Origin: Mariprofundus sp.
Lineage (GTDB): Bacteria > Pseudomonadota > Zetaproteobacteria > Mariprofundales > Mariprofundaceae
Assembly (NCBI GenBank): GCA_030951045.1
Contig: JAUZQJ010000025.1
Location: forward strand, 1-53,106
DNA: 53,106 nt
Reading direction: 5' to 3'
In this document: in pieces, positions 26,793 to 35,681 of the stretch
Numbering within the stretch: the first letter of the stretch is position 1
How the letters are laid out: each line of letters begins with the position of its first letter
Notes under the pieces: model-generated
Told to the model about the DNA's origin: nothing
Databases searched by the model: none
What the model saw: the letters and a program-made list of their open reading frames with translations, nothing else
Made by a program: the position numbers and the translations under genes

Positions 26793-28882
26793 CTGCTTTC
26801 TATTAATTTCTGCGCTTTGGCAACCACGGAACGCAATGCTTCAAGGGTAAATGGTTTGCTGATAAAATCATTAGGTGGGCACTGATTATCCGGTGCCAAA
26901 GCACTCTTTGCATCGAAGCCCGAGGCCATTGCTACATAGATATCCGGCCTTATCTCTCGCAGCTTTTGTAAGCATTCCAGTCCACCCATCTTCGGCATGG
27001 TTACATCCAGCAATACCCAATCAAAATCAGAGTCTTTGATAAACAGGTCAATCGCCTGCTGGCCATTGCATGCGGTCGAAACTGTCAAACCCAGATGTGA
27101 TAACATACGGGTAGTAACCTGCAGCACGCTGGATTCATCATCTACCAATAATACGCGACCAGATAGTGCCCGTTTTACATCACCGGCTACGCTGGAATGG
27201 GTATAAGGATCACTATCAATTTCCGGAATCCATATTGTCATCGTAGTGCCTTTCCCTAATCGACTTTGAACTTCCATACCACCATCATGCGCACGCAAAA
27301 TGCCTAGCAACGCACTCAAACCCAAGCCACGGCCGGTAAACTTTGTTGTGAAAAACGGATCAAACATGCGCCCTGCCGTTTCAGCATTCATGCCCATACC
27401 ATTATCCTGCACCATCAACACAGTATAATCGCCCGGTTTCATATCGACATCGACAAAACGCTTCACTGCTTTCGCATCCAGAGATTTACGGCAGATTGAA
27501 ATGTGAATTTCTCCCGCCGCCTTGGTCCCGATGGCTTCTGATGCATTAATCACCAGGTTCAACAACACCTGTTTCATTTGGGAGCGGTCAGCCATGATCC
27601 ATGGTTGCTGCTTATCAACGTGCAGAAACAGTTCTGCATTTTTACTTTTGGATACTTCAAGCAGCGACAACATCTCCTCTATCAAAACTTGCATATTCAA
27701 TGCTTCAGGGCGGATCACTGTTTTTCCTGAATAATCCAACATTTGCCGACATAGATCGGTGGCGGTATGGGCGGCCGAGTCAACACAGGCCAATGTATCC
27801 TGCATGGATACAGACAGATCATCTTCCAGCTTGGCAAGTTCAATATTGCCCTGAATTACGGTTAGCAAGTTATTAAAATCATGGGCTATGCCACCAGCCA
27901 TTACGCCCAGTGATTCCAGGCGCTGTGAATGCTGAACCTGTTGCTCCAATGCCTTTTGCTCTATTTCTGCCGCTAGTTTTTCAGTGACATCAATCGCGAA
28001 ACCAACAAGGCCAGTGCCATGTGCATCGTTATCGGCCAGATGTACTTTGATAAAATCAAATGTTCTTATTTGCCCGTCAGCACATGTCATCTCATCACGG
28101 CCATAAAAGGCTTGTTTACTTTCCAGGCAGATTGCATCTGATGCTAACGATTTCTTCACCATACCTTCAGGCAGTAATAGCGTATAATCATTGGATTGCT
28201 GTGCCTGCTTTTCCGAAACACCACAGATCTCTACCCATGCCCTGTTTAAAAACTGAATTTTCCGATTGCCATCTATCATCCACATGCCAATCGGAGAATG
28301 ATCTAAAATCACCTGCATACGATTTTGTTGTTGCGTCAGTGCCCGATACGATTCTTCCAGCTGTATTTTGCGCCATTCAAGCTGGGATTGATAAATATGT
28401 GCGAACACCCAGTAAAAAAGCACCACAGACATGATTTGAAACAGTTGCATGCCCGAATACATGGTCTCAATCATCTCAAACGACTGCAACGCACTGATAA
28501 GCATCAGTTCAATCACAAATATAGCAACCCAGTAACGCGCCTTTTTCACCTGTTGAACGAAATAAGCTACAAAAGGAAAACCAGCCAACCAGTAGATGCC
28601 AGTGTTTTCAATGCTATCGAACAGTACCAGCGCAGAGAATAAGACGAGTCCTGATGCCATCAGCGTATTCTCTATCTGCAGCAGATCTGCTCCCTGGCGA
28701 ATGCGCCAGTAGCTGAATAACATCACCAGAGCCAACATCAATTCCAACGATGCAAGCGTCAAACAACATGATTGAAACCAATGTAAAAAAACAAAGATGA
28801 GCAGTGTGATGCTGCTGATCAAATGTACCCAGGCGAATACTTGGCGCCTGTCTTCAAATATTGATGTTACATTGATATTCAT
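26789..28882 (-). CDS. Hybrid sensor histidine kinase with PAS and receiver domains
   Basis: A 697-residue inner-membrane protein. Residues 15-165 hold about six hydrophobic helices, probably sensing a membrane or small-molecule signal. A coiled linker leads to a PAS domain (about residues 185-310). The HisKA phosphoacceptor is His 334 in GGIAHDFNNLL. The HATPase domain has LVINASEAIG (N box) and VQDNGMGMN (G1). A C-terminal receiver (about residues 575-697) has VDDESS, the phosphoacceptor Asp in DWVLLDVTMPKMGG, and SKPF. The output regulator is not visible. GAGGGG lies upstream of the ATG. It is divergent from the small membrane protein gene at 28971. Confidence 0.94.
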   Translation of the reverse strand: MNINVTSIFEDRRQVFAWVHLISSITLLIFVFLHWFQSCCLTLASLELMLALVMLFSYWRIRQGADLLQIENTLMASGLVLFSALVLFDSIENTGIYWLAGFPFVAYFVQQVKKARYWVAIFVIELMLISALQSFEMIETMYSGMQLFQIMSVVLFYWVFAHIYQSQLEWRKIQLEESYRALTQQQNRMQVILDHSPIGMWMIDGNRKIQFLNRAWVEICGVSEKQAQQSNDYTLLLPEGMVKKSLASDAICLESKQAFYGRDEMTCADGQIRTFDFIKVHLADNDAHGTGLVGFAIDVTEKLAAEIEQKALEQQVQHSQRLESLGVMAGGIAHDFNNLLTVIQGNIELAKLEDDLSVSMQDTLACVDSAAHTATDLCRQMLDYSGKTVIRPEALNMQVLIEEMLSLLEVSKSKNAELFLHVDKQQPWIMADRSQMKQVLLNLVINASEAIGTKAAGEIHISICRKSLDAKAVKRFVDVDMKPGDYTVLMVQDNGMGMNAETAGRMFDPFFTTKFTGRGLGLSALLGILRAHDGGMEVQSRLGKGTTMTIWIPEIDSDPYTHSSVAGDVKRALSGRVLLVDDESSVLQVTTRMLSHLGLTVSTACNGQQAIDLFIKDSDFDWVLLDVTMPKMGGLECLQKLREIRPDIYVAMASGFDAKSALAPDNQCPPNDFISKPFTLEALRSVVAKAQKLIESS

Positions 28883-28970
28883 TTGCCCCTCATCATGATT
28901 TTCTATACTAGAAACGCTTATACTGCAATACTACGTCGCAACACAGTATCATCAGAATATATCAAGGAGA

Positions 28971-29339
28971 ATGGATTTGCACGCGTCTGAAGTTATCTCA
29001 TTAAGCTGGATGATCTTTTTCTTCTTATTTGCAATAGCAGCATATTTCTTTGCTGACCGTGATCGCAATAATGACAGAATTGAGTGGATGAAGGCTGTAA
29101 TCTTTGCCAATATTATTGCAATCTCAATGCTTGGTGCCTTAACGCCTGAATTTATTGCCTATACGCTGGATATACCGTGGCGCACCAATTCAAGCCTGAA
29201 TACGACAGTCACGATAGTTGGCTTAATCACCAGTTGGGCGATTATGCAATGGGCCGTAGAATGGCTTGCAGGCTTGGCTGTTTTAGTGCTTGTTTCGGGT
29301 GCGATCAGCTGGATTGCAGTCCACCTGATAGGCTTCTAA
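28971..29339 (+). CDS. Small membrane protein of unknown function
   Basis: A 122-residue protein with about three or four hydrophobic segments (residues 8-28, 42-60, 78-96, 98-118). The charged loop ADRDRNNDRIEW separates the first two. AAGGAG precedes the ATG. I do not recognise a family. It is divergent from the hybrid sensor kinase, so a shared intergenic promoter region (28883-28970) serves both. Confidence 0.75.
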   Translation: MDLHASEVISLSWMIFFFLFAIAAYFFADRDRNNDRIEWMKAVIFANIIAISMLGALTPEFIAYTLDIPWRTNSSLNTTVTIVGLITSWAIMQWAVEWLAGLAVLVLVSGAISWIAVHLIGF

Positions 29340-29378
29340 GTATTTCTTATATCATGTCAGCCTACGCATAGTATTTCG

Positions 29379-29975
29379 ATGACGATGACCAATGGAATTG
29401 ATATCCGTATCCCTGATTGGCTGATAGAGCTGGTCAGTAAATCTGATCATCATTATGCAACATCAAAAGCGCGTATGATGTTTGCAATATCCTTGGCTCA
29501 ACACAATATTGAACATGGCACAGGCGGCCCCTTTGGAGCAGCCATCTTCGATATTGAGACCCATCAACTGATTGCTGTCGGTGTGAATCTTGTAGTTTCA
29601 TCACACTGCTCCATTGCGCATGCCGAGATGATTGCCATCAGTATGGCACAGCAGAAGCTAGCAAGCTTTGACCTCTCCAATCTGAGTCAACAAGCAGGAA
29701 GACGTTTTGAACTGGTTACCAGTTGTGAACCCTGCGCCATGTGTTTTGGAGCCATTCCATGGTCTGGAATCAAACATCTGGTATGCGGGGCTCGTGATGA
29801 AGATGCTCGCGGAATTGGTTTTGATGAAGGTCCTAAAATGGATGCATGGCGGCAGGCTCTTGAGCAGCGGGGCATTACAGTGGAAACGGATATCTGCCGA
29901 CAAAGCGCTATCGACGTGTTGCAACACTACGCCACCCATGGCGGTGCCATTTATAATGCGGGGGAGAGCAGATGA
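29379..29975 (+). CDS. Nucleoside/guanine deaminase (CMP/dCMP deaminase superfamily)
   Basis: A 198-residue zinc hydrolase. The active site is H81-A-E83 (HAEM), where Glu is the proton shuttle, and P118-C119-A-M-C122 provides the two zinc Cys. GPFGAAIFD is the substrate-binding strand. The extended C-terminus (GIGFDEGPKMDAWRQAL and DICRQSAIDVL) resembles guanine deaminases rather than tRNA deaminase TadA, but substrate choice is inference. Its last codons overlap the next gene start by four bases. No Shine-Dalgarno sequence is evident at ATG 29379. Confidence 0.87.
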   Translation: MTMTNGIDIRIPDWLIELVSKSDHHYATSKARMMFAISLAQHNIEHGTGGPFGAAIFDIETHQLIAVGVNLVVSSHCSIAHAEMIAISMAQQKLASFDLSNLSQQAGRRFELVTSCEPCAMCFGAIPWSGIKHLVCGARDEDARGIGFDEGPKMDAWRQALEQRGITVETDICRQSAIDVLQHYATHGGAIYNAGESR

Positions 29976-31012
29976 TCTACAACAGACTTGGCAGAACGGA
30001 TCTGAATGTATCCTCCATCTGCCTGGGCAGTATGACCTGGGGTGAGCAGAACGATCAGGATCAAGGCTTTGAACAGATGCACTACGCCCATGATCAGGGC
30101 ATCAATTATTTCGATACTGCCGAACTGTATGCCGTGCCGCCAAAGGCCGATACTTATGGCAAAACAGAAAGCATTATCGGAGCCTGGTTTAAAGAGACAG
30201 GCCTCCGCGATAACATCATTCTTGCCTCTAAAGCATGTGGCCCAACCTCCTGGTGTCCGCATATCCGCGAAGGCAAAGCGCGTTTGGATCGCAAAAATAT
30301 CATTGCCGCCTGCGAAGGATCGTTGCGCCGCTTGCAGACCGATTATATCGACCTTTACCAAACCCACTGGCCTGACCGCAATACCAACTACTTCGGCAAA
30401 CTGGGTTATCAACATCAACGTGATGAATCAGGTGATATGATTGAAGAGACACTGAGCGCCATGCAAGAGCTGGTAGATGCTGGAAAAGTACGTCACATCG
30501 GTATTTCCAATGAAACACCTTGGGGCGCGATGCAGCATTTGCATCTCGCCGAAACCAAGGCACTACCTCGCATTGCATCCATTCAAAACCCGTATAACCT
30601 GCTCAATCGCTCATTTGAGATTGGCTTAGCAGAAGTATCCTGTCGAGAAAACATGGGGCTGTTGGCTTACTCCCCGCTGGCCTTTGGTGTGCTAACCGGT
30701 AAATATTTGCATGGTAACCGTCCTGCGAATGCTCGAATCACGCTATTCGAACAATATACCCGCTACAGCAATACTGAAGCTGATCAGGCCACGACAGCTT
30801 ATATTGAGATAGCCCGCAAGCATGGGCTCGACCCGGCCCAAATGGCGTTGGCGTTTATCCGCCAGCAGCCGTTTGTCACCAGCACCATTATCGGAGCCAC
30901 CGACATGCAGCAATTGGCTAGCAATATTGACAGCCATACCATCACACTCACCGACGCATGTTTAGAAGAGATCGAAGCTGTTCATCGCATGCATCCGAAC
31001 CCATGCCCCTGA
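29972..31012 (+). CDS. tas: NADP(H)-dependent aldo-keto reductase, Tas-like
   Basis: A 346-residue TIM-barrel oxidoreductase. The catalytic tetrad is visible: Asp and Tyr in FDTAELYAVP, Lys in ILASKACGP, His in YQTHWPDR. The cofactor-binding C-terminus contains STIIGATDMQQL. AVPPKADTYGKTE and the NTNYFGKLGY insert match the Tas subgroup of E. coli. The physiological substrate of Tas is unclear. Its start overlaps the deaminase stop, so the two are probably cotranscribed. Confidence 0.92.
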   Translation: MIYNRLGRTDLNVSSICLGSMTWGEQNDQDQGFEQMHYAHDQGINYFDTAELYAVPPKADTYGKTESIIGAWFKETGLRDNIILASKACGPTSWCPHIREGKARLDRKNIIAACEGSLRRLQTDYIDLYQTHWPDRNTNYFGKLGYQHQRDESGDMIEETLSAMQELVDAGKVRHIGISNETPWGAMQHLHLAETKALPRIASIQNPYNLLNRSFEIGLAEVSCRENMGLLAYSPLAFGVLTGKYLHGNRPANARITLFEQYTRYSNTEADQATTAYIEIARKHGLDPAQMALAFIRQQPFVTSTIIGATDMQQLASNIDSHTITLTDACLEEIEAVHRMHPNPCP

Positions 31013-32202
31013 TATCAAACCACGCTCCTGCGCCACTGTTTATAGGCATGATGTCCGGTACTTCTGCCGATGGTATTGATGTCGCCGTTGTGCGCTGTGG
31101 TGAAAAGCCTGAACTACTCCAATTCAATGAATTTCCCATGCCTGATAGCCTGAGGCAAACCATTTTGCATCTGGCAGTCCCTGAAAAGGAAGCAGGCAAT
31201 AGTGAAATTGATGCTATGGGTGAACTCGATCGTGCGCTTGGAAATGCTTATGCCGAAGCAGTGCTCAAGACATTAGAGCAAGCTGGCATCCATACCGATG
31301 AAATTGCAGCCATTGGCTGTCACGGCCAAACCATTCGTCATCGTCCTGAATCCTTACACCCTTTCACACTACAGATCGGCTGTGCCTCGACAGTGTCAGA
31401 GGCTACCGGCATCACATGCGTATCTAATTTTCGCAGCCGCGATATTGCCGCTGGTGGAGAAGGTGCTCCGCTGGTGCCGTTTGCACACCGACACCTTTTT
31501 GCATCCAATCAACACAATACAGCGATCGTGAATATAGGTGGCATTGCCAATCTCACATGGATAAATCAACAGGGCCATACGACAGGCTTTGATATAGGGC
31601 CCGGCAATATGTTGATGGATGCGATCATGGTGCACATCAGTGCAGGTGAAAAAATATTTGATCAGGATGGCGCGATGGCCGCCAGCGGTCAGATCTCTAC
31701 TTCACTGCTGGCAAGACTCATGACGCATCCTTTTCTCAAACGCAGGCCGCCCAAATCAACAGGTCGTGAAGCCTTTGGTGAAGATATTGTGCAGCAGATC
31801 ATCGGCTGGCCCGATCTGTCTGATGCTGATCGCATGGCTACCGCCTGCGCTTTTACTGCTGAAGCCATTGTCGAGAGCATTATGACGATGATGGATGTCT
31901 CATGCTCTGATTCACCAGCACCCGTACTGATCTGTGGTGGTGGCGCACGCAATAAACATCTCATGAGTCTGCTCACTGAAAAGCTAGCGCCAGCCAATGT
32001 GCAACGCACCGATGCGGTCGGCATTCCTGCTCAGGCGGTGGAAGCGATCAGCTTTGCACTATTAGCACGTCACACCCTGATGGGAGCTCCCAATACGCTG
32101 GCCGCAGTTACTGGCGCTTCTCACAACGTCTGCGGTGGTCAGATCACTCCCGGTAATAACTGGGCATCACTATTACAAACAATCCCTGTCTGGAATCAAT
32201 GA
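31003..32202 (+). CDS. anmK: Anhydro-N-acetylmuramic acid kinase
   Basis: A 399-residue kinase of peptidoglycan recycling. It phosphorylates and opens anhydro-MurNAc to give MurNAc-6-phosphate. The N-terminal ATPase loop is GMMSGTSADGIDVAVV. Further motifs are GCHGQTIRH, NIGGIANLT, FDIGPGNMLMD (with catalytic acid) and ICGGGARNKHLM. I chose ATG 31003, which overlaps the tas 3' end by ten bases; the family usually begins close to the GMMSGTS motif. A start at 30958 would lie well inside tas. Confidence 0.94.
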   Translation: MPLISNHAPAPLFIGMMSGTSADGIDVAVVRCGEKPELLQFNEFPMPDSLRQTILHLAVPEKEAGNSEIDAMGELDRALGNAYAEAVLKTLEQAGIHTDEIAAIGCHGQTIRHRPESLHPFTLQIGCASTVSEATGITCVSNFRSRDIAAGGEGAPLVPFAHRHLFASNQHNTAIVNIGGIANLTWINQQGHTTGFDIGPGNMLMDAIMVHISAGEKIFDQDGAMAASGQISTSLLARLMTHPFLKRRPPKSTGREAFGEDIVQQIIGWPDLSDADRMATACAFTAEAIVESIMTMMDVSCSDSPAPVLICGGGARNKHLMSLLTEKLAPANVQRTDAVGIPAQAVEAISFALLARHTLMGAPNTLAAVTGASHNVCGGQITPGNNWASLLQTIPVWNQ

Positions 32203-32356
32203 CAGAATCGTGCATATACGCCGGAAGCATAATATCTCATCGGGCCTTGCAGAAATATATTTCGTTCATTTACCCTTAAGATAACTACATTATGATGCGA
32301 TACTGGTGACATAATTGTTTATAGTGTGCTTTGCATTATCACGGATGAGGTTTTAG

Positions 32357-32950
32357 ATGGCATTGTTAATGGATTGGAAGATGAAGTACCTGTTTGCGTT
32401 TGTATGCTCGGTTTGTTTTTTAATCGCAGGAGAGGCTCAGGCGCAAAATATTACGCGTGAGCACGACGAGGTTGATGATTGTGCCGACAGTTCCGTTGCC
32501 TATGAAGAGACTTCAGGTCTGACTAGAGAGGAAACCATTCATTTAATGGATCAGGCTCTGTTGAACTCCCTGAATAAATATGAACGTTGCCAGAACAGGC
32601 AGTTGAATGCTGCTGTTGCTAATGACGCAACAAATGAAGAGGAGAGTGGCAGCGAGAGATCAACTGCCAGTTCTGAAATGACGGGGACAAGTAAGAGCAC
32701 CGATGGTGAGCTTCAGGATCAGGCGGCAGGTGCTGATCCTGAAGCGCTGGATCAGCGTAAAAACGTTAAAGCGAAAAAGGTATTAGGCAGCGGAAAGGTG
32801 CCGGATGATATTCCACCTGCTGATAATGACAGTGTGCTTGAAGAGCAAATTCGTCAGGCTGCCATCAATGAGAGTGATCCTGTGATTAAAGAAAAACTGT
32901 GGAATGAATATAGGAAATATAAGGGTTTACCTGTTACTGGTAGTCATTAG
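32357..32950 (+). CDS. Secreted protein of unknown function, first gene of the VWA/proton-channel cluster
   Basis: A 197-residue protein. Residues 1-29 form a signal peptide (cleavage near AQAQN). The mature chain is hydrophilic and acidic: a short helical part with two Cys (DDCADSS and YERCQNR, perhaps a disulfide), a Ser/Thr/Glu/Gly-rich flexible middle (about residues 95-140), and a C-terminal helix with VIKEKLWNEYRKYKG. No family recognised. GAGG lies seven bases before the ATG. The 154 bases upstream (32203-32356) must contain the cluster promoter, but I could not place -35 and -10 boxes with confidence. A lipoprotein gene follows after 13 bases. Confidence 0.75.
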   Translation: MALLMDWKMKYLFAFVCSVCFLIAGEAQAQNITREHDEVDDCADSSVAYEETSGLTREETIHLMDQALLNSLNKYERCQNRQLNAAVANDATNEEESGSERSTASSEMTGTSKSTDGELQDQAAGADPEALDQRKNVKAKKVLGSGKVPDDIPPADNDSVLEEQIRQAAINESDPVIKEKLWNEYRKYKGLPVTGSH

Positions 32951-32963
32951 GAGGGCGAAAAGC

Positions 32964-34211
32964 ATGATGGTGTTTAAAAAGATGATTTCGATTTTTATTG
33001 CCTGCTCTGTATTGTTATCGGGCTGTGCGACAGGTGTTGGCAGTTCATCTCAGCCTAAGGTGGGGCCGCAACTCTCATCGGCATATGATAAAACGGTGGT
33101 GAAGAAAGAAGTCGCTCCAGCCATTGAGAAACCAAAACTTGATATCATTGTGCCTGTCTTCGATCCGGGGCTTCCTGATGATCCCGAAGATTATGAAGCT
33201 GAAGGTGTTTGGCCAGAACTGCGTCGTGCTGAAGCATCCCGTTTTGCCTACCAGATGAAACTGGCACTTGAAGAAACGGGAGCGTTTGGAGCGGTTCGGG
33301 TGATGCCTGATAGCAGTGCAACCGGTGATCTGTATGTTGTAGGTAAGATTAATAAGTCAAATGGTGTGGATATCGATATTGATATCAAGGTGTCTGATAT
33401 CAGTGGAAAAAAGTGGTTTGATAAATCATTTGACCATGAAGTGGCTGCCGACTTTTACAATAATATAAGAAATAAAGGTAAAGATCCCTACGCGCTAGTG
33501 TTCAAGAAGGCGGCAGAAAAACTGGTGGAAGCGTTGAATGATCATAAGGATAAGCAATTAACACAGCTGCAGGCGCTTACTGATTTGCGTTTTGGGGCAA
33601 ATTTTTCTGATGATGCTTTCTCCCAATACATGCGTGTGAAAGGCAACAAGTTTACGCTGCTGGGATATCCGGACGCTAACGACAGCATGTTAAGGCGAGT
33701 GAAGGCTATTCGGGTTAGGGATCAGTTGTTTATCGATCGCATGCAGCCGCATTACGAACAATTTAATCAGAAAATGGAAACCAGTTATGTATTGTGGCAA
33801 AAACAGAGTTTTGAAGAGGTGAAGGCGGCGCACAAGGCAAAAATGGAATCGATCAGTAATGCTGCTGCTGGTATTGGCCTGATTGCACTTGCTGTGCTAT
33901 CGGCTGTTGCCGGTGGAAACTCAAATTCCACCGGTGGTGTTGTGGCGGGAACAACCGGGGCTATCGTTGCAGGACAGATTGGCATGGGTATGTTGGGTTC
34001 CAGCGTACAGATGAATGAAGAGTCTAAATTTCATAGAGATGCGTTAATTGAGCTTGGTCAATCTATCGAGGGTGAAATTGCACCTCAGGTAGTCGAACAT
34101 GAGCAGACTACGGCTAAATTAACGGGAAGCGCAAAGGAGCAGTTTTCTCAATGGAGAGCCTTTCTTAAAAGAATGTTTGAGCAAGAAGTCACTCCAGATG
34201 TTCAGCTTTAG
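32964..34211 (+). CDS. Outer-membrane lipoprotein of the VWA/proton-channel cluster
   Basis: A 415-residue lipoprotein. The lipobox is VLLSGCAT with the lipidated Cys at residue 21; Ala at +2 predicts outer-membrane sorting by Lol. A periplasmic alpha/beta region (residues 50-200) resembles the fold of small peptidoglycan- or outer-membrane-associated lipoproteins, with VVGKINKSNGVDIDIDIKVSDISGK. A helical part follows, then a Gly/Ala-rich hydrophobic stretch (about residues 295-345: AGIGLIALAVLSAVAGG and GAIVAGQIGMGMLG) that could insert in a membrane as a glycine zipper. GGAGGG precedes ATG 32964. I do not recognise the family. Confidence 0.82.
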   Translation: MMVFKKMISIFIACSVLLSGCATGVGSSSQPKVGPQLSSAYDKTVVKKEVAPAIEKPKLDIIVPVFDPGLPDDPEDYEAEGVWPELRRAEASRFAYQMKLALEETGAFGAVRVMPDSSATGDLYVVGKINKSNGVDIDIDIKVSDISGKKWFDKSFDHEVAADFYNNIRNKGKDPYALVFKKAAEKLVEALNDHKDKQLTQLQALTDLRFGANFSDDAFSQYMRVKGNKFTLLGYPDANDSMLRRVKAIRVRDQLFIDRMQPHYEQFNQKMETSYVLWQKQSFEEVKAAHKAKMESISNAAAGIGLIALAVLSAVAGGNSNSTGGVVAGTTGAIVAGQIGMGMLGSSVQMNEESKFHRDALIELGQSIEGEIAPQVVEHEQTTAKLTGSAKEQFSQWRAFLKRMFEQEVTPDVQL

Positions 34212-34226
34212 CAGACCCCTTTTCAG

Positions 34227-35681
34227 ATGTTAGAAGAGAAACTACAACAAGCGAGTCAAGCCAGTCAAAAACAGAGCCAGCGTACGCTCTTGTGGGTTAC
34301 ATTGGTGCTTATGTTCAGTGTTGTGGCTGTAGTGCTGATGACAATGATTGGATCTGAGACGTCAGAACCCGTTGCTTCGCAGTCACCTTCAGTGGTCTTG
34401 CAAACTCAGACACCGGTTCAGATGCAGGTGCCGATTCAGGATATGCATCAGCAGGGGCTTCGCGAGGCTGTGATGAAGCGCTTGCAGGCATTTGAAGAAG
34501 AGCAGGAGCCTGCACTTGCGAGCGCGAACTTGGAGCAGTGGAAGCCGGAAAAAAATGCGGTACTGCATACACTGAAGGAAGATGTACTTTCATCATTTGC
34601 CAAAGGAGACTACGCCCTTGCAAGCCAGAGGCTTGATCAATTGGCGTTGCTGGCACAGCAGTTGTTAGCCGAGTGGGGTGAGACTTTTGTATCGGAAACG
34701 TTGATGGCGGAAAATGCTCTCAAAAATGATGATTATGTTGCCGGTAAATTGCATGTGACAAAAGCACTATTGCTTAAGCCGGATGAGCCTGGAGCAAAGA
34801 ACCTTCTGAAAAAACTGGAAGCGCTGCCTGAGCTGTTGGCATTATTGAAGCGGGCAGATGTAGCACGCATAGAAAATAATTTTGAGAAAGAGTTGACGGT
34901 ACTGGAACATGCGTTTGCGATTGCCCCCGATCGGAATGGCCTCAAACAGCGAAAAGATATGTTGGCTGAAACATTGAAGGAGAGGAGATTTTCGCAATGG
35001 ATAAGCAGCGCATGGCAGGCACTGGAAAAAAACGATATCAACACAGCCAGGCTTAATTATCATCAGGCAAAACGTCTGTATGCCAAACGCGGTGAGCTGA
35101 AGCCTCTCAATGACGCCATTGCTAAAACCTCGGCAAGGCTTGATCTAAAGCAGTCGCTTAGCGCTGCTGGGCAGATGATCAGGCAAGATGAGTGGCTTAA
35201 GGCAGAGCGTATCTACGCGAAATCATTACAGCGACATCCACAGGATAAAACGCTTCGGGATGGATTACAGCTGGCCACAAAGGTGGTGAGTTTGCAAGCT
35301 GCGTTGAACGACTATATCACACGATCAGATAGATTATCGGCACAAAATATTTCTGCCGCAGCAAAAGATACGCTGATTCAGGCAGAGGTATTTGCACGCA
35401 ATAGTAAACGATTAAGTTTTCAAATTACGAAGTTGAAAACATTGCTCGCAAAAGTGAATATAAAAAGAGCTGTAATGGTGAAATCGGATAATAATACATT
35501 TATTCTGGTACGCGGTGTTGGGAAGGTTGGTCTTACGCCCGGTCGTGAAATTCAGTTGAAAGCTGGAGAATATACCTTTGAAGGTAGCCGCCCGGGTTAC
35601 AAATCCAAGCTTGTGCAGGTGCGTGTGCCAATTGATGGAGCGATGATCAGGGTGGAGGTCATTTGTGATGAACGCATCTGA
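34227..35681 (+). CDS. Membrane-anchored helical-repeat protein with C-terminal PEGA-like module
   Basis: A 484-residue protein. A short cytosolic N-terminus and one membrane helix (about residues 20-43, TLLWVTLVLMFSVVAVVLM) place the rest in the periplasm. Residues 75-400 are helical with TPR-like character (ALKNDDYVAGKLHVTKALLLKPDEPGAKNLLKKL; ALEKNDINTARLNYHQAKRLY). The C-terminal 75 residues form a PEGA-like beta module (GKVGLTPGREIQLKAGEYTFEGSRPGY). TPR-like repeats and PEGA modules are protein-interaction or wall-interaction elements, so a scaffold role is inferred. The next gene starts inside its 3' end. Confidence 0.8.
   Translation: MLEEKLQQASQASQKQSQRTLLWVTLVLMFSVVAVVLMTMIGSETSEPVASQSPSVVLQTQTPVQMQVPIQDMHQQGLREAVMKRLQAFEEEQEPALASANLEQWKPEKNAVLHTLKEDVLSSFAKGDYALASQRLDQLALLAQQLLAEWGETFVSETLMAENALKNDDYVAGKLHVTKALLLKPDEPGAKNLLKKLEALPELLALLKRADVARIENNFEKELTVLEHAFAIAPDRNGLKQRKDMLAETLKERRFSQWISSAWQALEKNDINTARLNYHQAKRLYAKRGELKPLNDAIAKTSARLDLKQSLSAAGQMIRQDEWLKAERIYAKSLQRHPQDKTLRDGLQLATKVVSLQAALNDYITRSDRLSAQNISAAAKDTLIQAEVFARNSKRLSFQITKLKTLLAKVNIKRAVMVKSDNNTFILVRGVGKVGLTPGREIQLKAGEYTFEGSRPGYKSKLVQVRVPIDGAMIRVEVICDERI

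Noticed and set aside
32280-32356. A sigma70 promoter for the VWA cluster (TATAGT near 32321)
   Set aside because: No acceptable -35 box lies at the correct distance, so I did not list it.
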